Source of the DNA: Amylostereum areolatum
Taxonomy: Eukaryota > Basidiomycota > Agaricomycetes > Russulales > Stereaceae
NCBI GenBank assembly: GCA_012932865.1
Contig: SAXG01000012.1
Coordinates: 434,001 to 498,000 of the forward strand
DNA: 64,000 nucleotides
Direction of reading: 5' to 3'
A program made the position numbers and the translations under genes. Shown here piece after piece: positions 56,615-64,000 of this stretch. Position 1 is the first letter of the stretch. Every line of letters starts with the position of its first letter. Under the pieces are notes generated by a model. That model saw nothing but the letters and a program-made list of their open reading frames with translations. It was not told the origin of the DNA and made no database searches.

Positions 56615-58079
56615 ATGTCTGTCCCCATTCCCATTCCCGCCGCCGTTAGATCGTCCCCGTCCGCCCCCTCTCGCCTCCATCTCGCCCGCCTCTCCGTCCA
56701 GTCTTCACAGTCGTTTCAGACAAAACTCTCTGGGCCTCAGCACCTCCGTGCGCGTCCCCAAAGTCCTCCACCCAATAGAGAACGAGGATCTCCGCTTGCT
56801 CATCCTCGAGAACATCAGCCAGGATGCTGTCAACAGCTTTAGAGCGCAGGGCTGGCATGTAGACCACCACACAAAAGCTTGGACAGAAGACGAGCTCGTA
56901 GAAAAAATCGGACAGTACCACGCCATCGGTATTCGCAGCAAGACAAAAATAACCGAGAGGGTCATCAAGGCCGCCTCGAAGGTATGCGATCTATTCCTGA
57001 CACACTCTCATCCCTGCTCACTTGCGTATACTAGCTTCTTGTCATCGGTTGCTTCTGCATCGGAACGAATCAGGTCGACCTCCATACTGCGGCCAAAGCA
57101 GGCATTCCCCGTGTTCAACTCACCCTTCTCCAACTCGCGTTCCGTCGCCTGAGCTCGTCATTTCGGAAGTCATCGCACTCGCACGCCAATACTTCGAGCG
57201 CGGGTTCGAGATGCGTCAGGGCGTTTGGAACAAGCAGTCCAAGGGCTGCTGGGAAATTACGTGGCAAGACCCTGGGCATCGTTGGCTACGGTCACATCGG
57301 CTCCCAGCTCTCCGTCCTGTCTGAAGCGTTCGGCATGCGCGTCCTCTTCTTCGACGTCGTAAACCTCATGCCCCTCGGATCCGCACGCCAGGTTGACTCC
57401 CTATCTTCCCTCCTCTCCCAATCCGATTTCGTTACTCTCCATGTCCCTGAGCTTCCCGAGACCACGAACATGATCTCCGGCATCCAACTAGCCCAGATGA
57501 AAAAGGGCGCGTATCTCATCAACAACGCGCGCGGGAAGGTCGTTGACATCCCGGCCCTCATCAACGCCCTCAAAACCGGCCACCTCGCCGGCGCTGCCAT
57601 TGATGTCTTCCCCTCCGAACCCGGCTCCAACGGCTCGCCATTCGACGATCAGCTCAACGCATGGGGGAGCGAACTCCGCTCGCTCACGAACGTCATCCTC
57701 ACCCCCCACATCGGTGGCTCGACCGAGGAGGCGCAAGGCCATGATCGGCGAGGAGGTTTCTGGTGCACTCACCCGCTACCTTAACTCGGGCTCTACCGTC
57801 GGCTCTGTCAACTTTCCGGAGGTCGACCTTCGCGCGATCACCGCAGAGCAGCCTGAACACGTTCGCCTCTGCCATGTGCACGTCAATCAGCCGGGTGTGC
57901 TTCGCCAAGTCAACGAGGTGCTCTCGCCCTACAACGTGGAGAAGCAATACTCGGACTCCAAGGGCGACATCGCGTATCTGATGGCAGATATTGCGGACGT
58001 CAACTCGCACGACGTCAACAAGTTACGCGAACTCATCAACGGGACAAGCGCGAACATCCTTACCCGTCTGTTGGCTTAA
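56615..58079 (+). CDS. SER3: D-3-phosphoglycerate dehydrogenase, five apparent one-base insertions
   Basis: This is the first committed enzyme of serine synthesis. Two exons (56615-56981, 57035-58079). Readable blocks are VLHPIENEDLRLLILENISQ, SKTKITERVIKAASK, LVIGCFCIGTNQVDLHTAAK, the Rossmann loop KTLGIVGYGHIGSQLSVLSE, INNARGKVVDIPALI and NVILTPHIGGSTEEAQ with the catalytic His. A C-terminal ACT domain (VNQPGVLRQVNEVLSPYNVE) is typical of the serine-sensing form. The frame moves by one base in the CCCC at 56655-56658, at 57107-57110, at 57150, at 57259 and near 57737, always an extra base. Deleting all five gives 468 residues, the normal length, with no internal stop. Confidence 0.9.
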
Positions 58080-58296
58080 ATGATCCTTTGCGCACGAGGG
58101 GAATTGGAGGCTGCAGGCGGTTCTACCCGAACCCACGTTTTTTTTTCAAAAGTATACAGGCGCGCTCCATTCAACTGGAATGACATTGCCACATCATTGG
58201 GACTCTGTAGCCGTACCATCAAAAGCCACTAACATTTGTTGTATAATATCATAGACCCCCAATCTACATACTTTCTAGAGACATCAATTGGAGGCG

Positions 58297-59806
58297 TCAC
58301 CAGCCTGCCGCCCCTCTCACTTCGGTTTGCAGGCATTTGCGAAGGTGGTGACGGATCTCGTGCTCCTTCCATTCCTCTTCAGGCTCGCCTGTGCTGAATG
58401 GCTTTATGACAACGGTCGCGATTGCTTTGAACAGATCCTCCAAAATCCAGGTTAGACGCGGACCAGTGAGCTCGATCGCCGGTTCCGCGTTGATCTCAAG
58501 GAGTTTGACTTGAAAGCTGGTGCCGGACGTCACGTCGGGGGCCGCATGCGAGACAAGAAAATCGACACCGTAAAGCTCAAACGCGTTTGGCAGGGACTGG
58601 AATTCATTGCGAGCGTCAGGGAAGGACAAAGCATTGAGTTGCAGATGCGTACCTGGAAATGGACCGGCGTTTCCAGAGCAGCTTTGAATGTTTCTGCAAG
58701 GACGCCTGCCATTTGGTCTTGGATGTCGGTGACGTGTTTGGCGGTAAGCTGGCAGGGCTCTAGGCCCTCTGCGGAGCCGTTTGAAAGTACATGACAGCCA
58801 ACTAGTTCGTCGAACAAGCGGACACCTTCTTCGCCTCGATGTGTTTGAAGAGAGGTGTTGGTAAGATGAGGCGCGAGATCGATGGAGGTCGGATCGTTTT
58901 CGTCAGTAGGCATGGGTGATCCGTATGGTTTTGACGAGAAAAGGGCAAGGATGCGGGTGTAGAGGTAGAGAGTCAACGCGCCCGATGAGACGCAAGTACG
59001 CCCGTAGATGAAACTATATATGTTCCATTCTTTAGGGGTACAAGCAGGGTCAAGACGAAACCGACCTTGTGGCCCTGCAGGCTTGGTTGACGGAGCAGGA
59101 GCGCCATCTAAGGGAAACTGACGTGGGTCAAGCAAGAGTGTGTTGTCGATGTATTCCTGATGAGGGCTCGTTTGTGAGAAAATGAAACAAAGAAACGAAA
59201 TGGGGGCAAAACCTGTATCACGAAATGTCTCAGCTGGGACGTTACCACGCCCGTCCCCTGCTCGTCGTCGTCGTCCTCTTCGTCAAAGCCTTCAAATATA
59301 AGCTGTAGGTCATCTCGAGTGTTGAACAGCCGGAGTCCCATCCCCCGATCCGCCATTCCCGGTTTCAGTATCCACCATCGAGACGGATTTTCTTCGATGG
59401 CTTGTCCAAGGTGCCAGAGTTCATCGGACCACATGTCCTCCAGTTCGTCGGCAAAGGAAAGTTCAAGTTCCCATGTGCGCGGTGCAGCGGCGCGGAGCAC
59501 AGAATCGGGACGTTTGACCAGGTATGCATGTATGCAGCGCGCGAGGAAGTGTTTTCGGATGAGGGCTTTGCGGAACACGTAGGAGGAAGAGAGCACCCGT
59601 TGAGGAGCCGTGTGTGTCAGGTCGTGTTCGATGGCGTCGTAGGTCGACCATTGCAGTAGCTTGGTTGAGGACGCGTCTAGCGATGCTGTGGCGGTGGAAA
59701 TGCGAGCAAAGGACACCGAGAGAGATGCTAGGGCTTTTTCAACAAGTGATCGCGTGAGGGGAGCGCTCGGCCAGGATATCCAGGCCGATACAGTGCCATC
59801 CTCCAT
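58297..59806 (-). CDS. Tubulin-tyrosine ligase (TTL) domain protein
   Basis: An ATP-grasp ligase-like protein of about 449 residues. Exons are 59806-59213, 59156 to about 59062, 59013-58653 and 58596-58297. Markers are SSSYVFRKALIRKHFLA, WWILKPGMADRGMGLRLFNT (ATP-binding loop), RHFVIQEYIDNTLLL, GALTLYLYTRILALFSS, and NAFELYGVDFLVS followed by VKLLEINAEPAIELTGPRL, which holds the metal-binding Glu and Asn. The junction between exons 2 and 3 is ambiguous: the expected FHLRAY is present after the acceptor but in a different frame from the following CVSSGALTL. Either an unusual donor gives RFIYGRT or one base is inserted. Fungi carry TTL-like proteins of unclear substrate. Confidence 0.8.
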
Positions 59807-60178
59807 GGCGGCTCTGGTTCAGTTGTTTTTTCTCGCGTCGAGATGGAAAGTGACGAGCAACGTTTCCAGACTAACGCCGCAATCGCGATCGTCACTTGTC
59901 AAAATGATCTTGCAGCGTGCACTTGACCGACCGTCGACGGACAACATTGACTACACTAAAATGTATACTTGAGCACCGCAGTAAGAGGGGTGTAACGAAA
60001 AGGGATGCACAACGTGCTTAACGTGAGCTCGCTGGTAAGGAAGGCGAAATTGGAGCACCATTAAGTACGGTAAGCATTGATCTTACACTGAAGTTACAGA
60101 TGAATAGCATGAGGGTAGATAGGGGGGATATCATTATATAAATGAGGGTTATGTATGGCTAGTGGCGCATCCGGGCAC
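59807..60178. other. Intergenic, no gene seen
   Basis: This is the promoter of the TTL-like gene and the 3' region of the next minus-strand gene. Confidence 0.4.
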
Positions 60179-61996
60179 TCACCGCATCTGCCTCAGGCGA
60201 GAAATCACGTCGTTCATGTCTGGGTGTGCGGCATTGATCTGACGATCGTCAGGACGCGACCAGAACATGATACCGGGCTCTTGAATGCGCACATCGACGT
60301 CGCATGCCTCCGAAGATGACGGACGTTCACTGCCCGCGGACTGGGGGGACACTGGGGGGGGCCATTGCCAGCGATTGGGAGATGTCGTGAAGGTCCACAC
60401 CAAAGAAACGAGAGAGTTTAGCAGCGCGCATACGCCGTTGTCGGAACGCATCTGGATCAAGTTCGAGGGAACTATGGTGCTCGACGATGGACTTGTTGCT
60501 ATTGCTATGAGTGGTGTCGGAAAACGGAGGGGGGGTGGATGCCGGCATATCCGTCATGGTAGGTTCAAAGGGAAGGGGCCCATTCAACACGGACAATGGC
60601 TCGGAAGAGACAGAAGATATGCTGACGCTGGAGATAGAGTGATGCTTCGTGGACCGGACCGAAAGCAGCTCGGTCGAAGAGATGGATAGAATGGTCGCGA
60701 TGGAGTCACGTTGATGTTCACTCCCGCTTGGAACATCTACGACTGCCGAGATGAATAGAGCTTGTGGCGGTTCTGACCCGAACACCTGTAGGACCCATGG
60801 TCGGCATACGAAGTAGGAGGATACAGATGGTACGTACCTGGTTAAGCTTGCGAGCTTTCTTTACACTGGCCGACCTTTGCTGTCTCGACATGGGACGTTC
60901 CTCAGGCACAGAAGGCCCGTTCTCCTTGAGGTCTTTTATAACGGAGGCAAGATCTTGCTCGTGAGTATCGGCACCCTCCAACTTCTGAACTCCCTTCTTC
61001 AACCATAAAGACCTTGATTTTCGCAGCGATCTTTCGCCGGCCGTGCTATGCGCGCTGGAAGATGTGGAGGGCCTTTGAGGGTTGGACGCCGTCTTTGGCC
61101 TCGTAGTCGAGATAAGTGGGGGCAATGGATTGACATCGACAGAGTGAGATTGCCACTTGGCTTTGGAGAGGGCACGACGAGCGGATTGCGAGCGCGTGGG
61201 TGACGTAGGAGAGTCGATCGGTGGACGGATTGACAGCGAGGATGACGATTGCTCCTCAAGCTTCACCGGCTTGAGACCACCACGGTGATTGCCCGAGGCA
61301 CGACGGGGACCGACAGGTATGGATCGACGACCATCATGAACGCGATCTGAATTCGTGGTTGAAGGCGCGTCCGCAACCGTCGTATGAGGTAAAACGACTG
61401 GAGCACTTGGCGAGCTTACTGCGGTCGGAAGTGGCGGTACCGGCGGAGCAAAAGTCAAAGGACTGAGGGACTCTGTCAAGGGAGAAACAGATGCGGGCTT
61501 CCCTTCCTGGACAGGAGGGATCTGGAGGGATGGTAGTATAGAACGGGAGGAAGGCTGACGACTGGAATCTGCGTGGGGGCACTGGGGGATGCTCATGGAG
61601 GTTGGCTGGATGTCTGCCGAAAGGTCCACGTTCCTCTTGCACGATGCCTGCGGGCATCTCGCCGAATATCTGGCTGAGTTTCCTGGTCTGCCTCAAGAGT
61701 CTCCGTTTCTCGTGGGCGTCCAATTCGTTGGTGGTGATTGGGGCGATGGAGTTTGGGGACGGGACGAGGGTGGGGGAACTGGGAACATGGTCATGCGACG
61801 ATGAAGGCGCGCTCGCGATGCCAGTCACGTTCGACTGGCGAGGAGAGGATGAGACCGAAGGGCGATTGATCGGTGAGGATGCATTCTTGGATTTCGAGGA
61901 GTGGAGGGCACGCTCTTGGGATTTGCCTGAAGACCCAAGTTGTAGAATCAGGGAAATGCGATTGCGGGCCTTTCTCTGCATGGTGGGCTCAAACAT
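60179..61996 (-). CDS. Conserved hypothetical, disordered protein with repeated KLSxxFG motifs
   Basis: About 587 residues of mainly Ser/Pro-rich sequence. Exons are 61996-60838 and 60785-60179. Three islands look conserved: EKRRLLRQTRKLSQIFGEMP near residue 105, RQRRMRAAKLSRFFGVDLHD in the second exon, and the C-terminal MNDVISRLRQMR. The first two share a basic helix ending KLSxxFG and may be repeats of one short binding motif. The frame shifts once between IFGEMPAGI and NVDLSADIQP (near 61650) and again in an eight-G run (60354-60361). Removing one base at each gives exact phase. Function unknown. Confidence 0.6.
60354..60361. repeat. Eight-base G homopolymer within coding exon
   Basis: Seven bases instead of eight would join the LHDISQSLAMAPP frame to the conserved C-terminus, so the length here is suspect. 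Confidence 0.6.
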
Positions 61997-62657
61997 AGTG
62001 TGGAGAAGGGAGGGAGAAGGAGAGTTGGGGTATACAGACGCGTTGACACAAACGCGTTAAAGGGCTGGCTGTTCCGGACAGCAGCAGACTGAATGTGAAT
62101 GGGTACCACGGTCAGGGACCGATTGCAGGATAGCCGTAGAGCTGATTCAATACCCTGGCCAGGGAATTGGGATCGAGAACAAGTGGATGGCGAGCAAGAA
62201 GTGAGACAGTCCGAGGCTCGTTGTGAAAAGTAAAGGGCTTGTCGTCGTCGTCGTCGTATGAAGGCAAAGGAAGGCGAAGGCGGGAGAGCGAGTAACCTTC
62301 AAGTTCCGTGGCGCAGCAATTCGGTACGAGTACGATTTTGAATTCGACCCGGATGGTTGCATGGTTGTCGCGTTTCCAAGTCGCCTAGCGTCTCTTCAGC
62401 GTCCCTATTCGTTGCCATCATTCCCACCCGCCGATTACTCGGCAATCCCCTGCTGTATTATCAACCCCGCCGCATGGCAGGGGAAGCATAAGTATGGTAT
62501 CCCTACTCTCCAAGTACACGTACATCCTCAAAGAGACTGACAGCTCCAATAAAAACGATTAAACATCCTATCACGCACAACTAGAAGAATCTCAGATAGC
62601 CTCGATCTGGGGAAACGACCGCCACACAGTCCATCTACAGGGTATAGAGCGCACCGG
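61997..62657. other. Intergenic with short GTC repeat
   Basis: This is the promoter of the preceding minus-strand gene and the 3' region of the last gene. It contains five GTC units at 62241-62255. No gene seen. Confidence 0.4.
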
Positions 62658-64000
62658 CTATCGAAGGTTAGAAGAGACGTAAGACGCCTCTGAGAAAAAG
62701 GGTATCGGCGAGCGCGAAACCTTGCCCGTCGGCATCCCTGGAACCCCCCGTTGCTCTTGAGATCTCGCCTGCGTTGGAGATTTCGTCTGCGTGCGAGATA
62801 TGCGCAGGTCCGACGGTACCTTCACCAACGACACTCGCTTTGCCGCACGAGTTTTGTTCCACTCCTCTGCTTCCTCGAGGCTTTCCTTGGCCGTCACAAA
62901 TCGCTCGTGCCCATGCGTAAGGTCTTCCGACGAGTCAGGAACTGACCCTACCACAGCCCGCGGTGGGTGAAGCGAAAGTGTTGAATCGGTCCGCATTGTT
63001 GTGGGACTTTCCCCCGCGTGAAATGAGTATGAGCTTGAAGAGCCCAAATGACCTTCGTCCGTCAGGGGAGTACCTAGCGGCGAATCCGACAACGCCGCGC
63101 CTTCAAACGCGCGGTTCGGGATGCCATTGTTCGTCCAGCTGTGGTCTAGTGCCGAATGGAATGATGCGCTTGTCGAAGACGACAAGGGTCGGTTGTGCGC
63201 ATGTACCGACTGGCCTGAGGAAGACGAAGTAGGAGGAGAGGGGCTGTCCAGATGCAGTGACAATGCCATCCTAGACCCACCTGAGGCCTCTCTGCGTTTC
63301 TGCAGGGTTTCAGTCGCGGCCCTGAGTGCTAGCGACTTCGTCCTATGCCAAGTCCCGCACTTCAGCGACAAGGTCGTGGGCCAGGACCTCTCGATGGCAG
63401 ACAAACTTCTCCAACTCCAACCGCATGAACATGACCTTTCTCGCAACACCCTGGACAACCATTTCGAGACGATCGCGGGTCGTTCGTTGGAATGGAGTGA
63501 GGATGCCGATATTCCGGACCAACCGAAGGTCGTCGTCCAACTGAGATTGTGAGGTCGCTATGCGGGCATCCAACGCCTTGATTTTTGAGCGGATAAGTTG
63601 AGCGCGTGAACTGGGCTTAGTTTCAGTCTCGTCTGGGGAAGTCGGCCATGCTTGTATTGCAGATTCAAGGCTGACAGCCCTAGGTCGTCCTTCAGGCTTG
63701 GAGGTGTAATCATCCATAGAGGGAGACCGCCCAGCAGCAAGGTCAGCTTTGACTTGATCAAAGGTCGCTTTGAACTGCTGAGCACCATCTATGGCAGGAG
63801 CAGTGGGCACCTCGAATGCGATCTGAGGAGCACCGGCACCCGGCTTGGCGGATCTCGACGTGGCTGGTACAGGAGAAGGCTCGGGGGGAGGAATAGGGCG
63901 ATCGACAAATTCGGCCTGAGCTTCGATTGTCCCATGTGCGAACGCGAGGCGAAGATACCGCCGCCTTAGGTGTTTTTAAGTCCCGCAAATGAGAGGCAGC
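62658..64000 (-). CDS. Septation-type (USP1-like) coiled-coil protein, C-terminal part (runs off right edge)
   Basis: The visible part has a Pro-rich linker, then a helical region (AQLIRSKIKALDARIATSQS, then VRNIGILTPFQRTTRDRLEM, then MRLELEKFVCHREVLAHDLV, then KSLALRAATETLQKRREA) and a long Ser-rich tail. The helical region resembles the 'up-regulated during septation' domain as I recall it, which is a family-level guess. After VAEVRD the frame shifts by one base near 63350: GACTTGG would need to be GACTGG to read DWHRTKSLALRA. A possible intron acceptor lies about 45 bp from the right edge. Confidence 0.5.

Noticed and set aside
59013..59066. Definite one-base insertion in the TTL-like gene
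   Set aside because: FHLRAY suggests it, but an alternative donor (GTTTCG, exon to 59062) gives an exact frame without any indel, so it is left as ambiguous.

Overview
This is a nuclear window from a filamentous basidiomycete, most likely an Agaricomycete. It is gene-dense, and almost every gene is cut by 50-60 nt introns with GTRNGY donors. I placed about 137 introns in 26 genes. The families present fit this lineage: a NoxA NADPH oxidase, a Cas1-type O-acetyltransferase, a cytochrome b5-fused sphingolipid desaturase, Pal1, Cut8/Sts1, a GID-complex subunit and bifunctional HIS7. No rRNA, tRNA, transposon or CRISPR was found. The lineage call is inferred from gene content and architecture, not from a database search.

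Layout, left to right. 1-5.6 kb: the 5' part of a Bck1-like MAPKKK, a Gid8-like protein and Rrp15, all minus. 6-11.4 kb: an ankyrin-DIL protein and a dienelactone hydrolase/NTF2-like fusion, plus. 11.6-16.9 kb: a rhomboid protease (minus), divergent from a Cas1-type acetyltransferase (plus). 17-17.9 kb: an unexplained cluster of minus-strand splice sites. 18-26 kb: Cut8/Sts1, a PPR-like protein, a degenerate Rex4-type exonuclease and a RING-CH membrane ligase, all plus. 26.2-31.2 kb: nucleoporin Nup170/Nup155 (minus), divergent from an RNase III-domain protein. 33-44.4 kb: MAD2, NoxA, a RecQ helicase, TAF5 and a conserved hypothetical, all plus. 44.9-49 kb: a single-pass membrane protein and a long disordered protein, minus. 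49.4-54.2 kb: ribosomal protein L13 (plus), a sphingolipid desaturase (minus) and Pal1 (plus). 54.7-58 kb: HIS7 and 3-phosphoglycerate dehydrogenase, divergent. 58.3-64 kb: a tubulin-tyrosine-ligase-like protein and two disordered or septation-type proteins, minus; the last runs off the right edge.

Most genes are housekeeping: ribosome biogenesis, nuclear transport, transcription, checkpoint, DNA repair and amino-acid synthesis. They are mixed with genes of hyphal morphogenesis and signalling (Bck1-like, NoxA, Pal1). HIS7 and the serine-pathway gene share a 200-bp promoter with three TGACTC boxes, which suggests joint general amino-acid control.

A recurrent theme is single-base indels that break otherwise intact, conserved reading frames in about ten genes. 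In eight of them the summed exon length becomes an exact codon multiple once the proposed indels are removed. I read this mainly as assembly or read error, but the products are not translatable as printed. One gene is instead broken by a perfect 22-bp tandem duplication.
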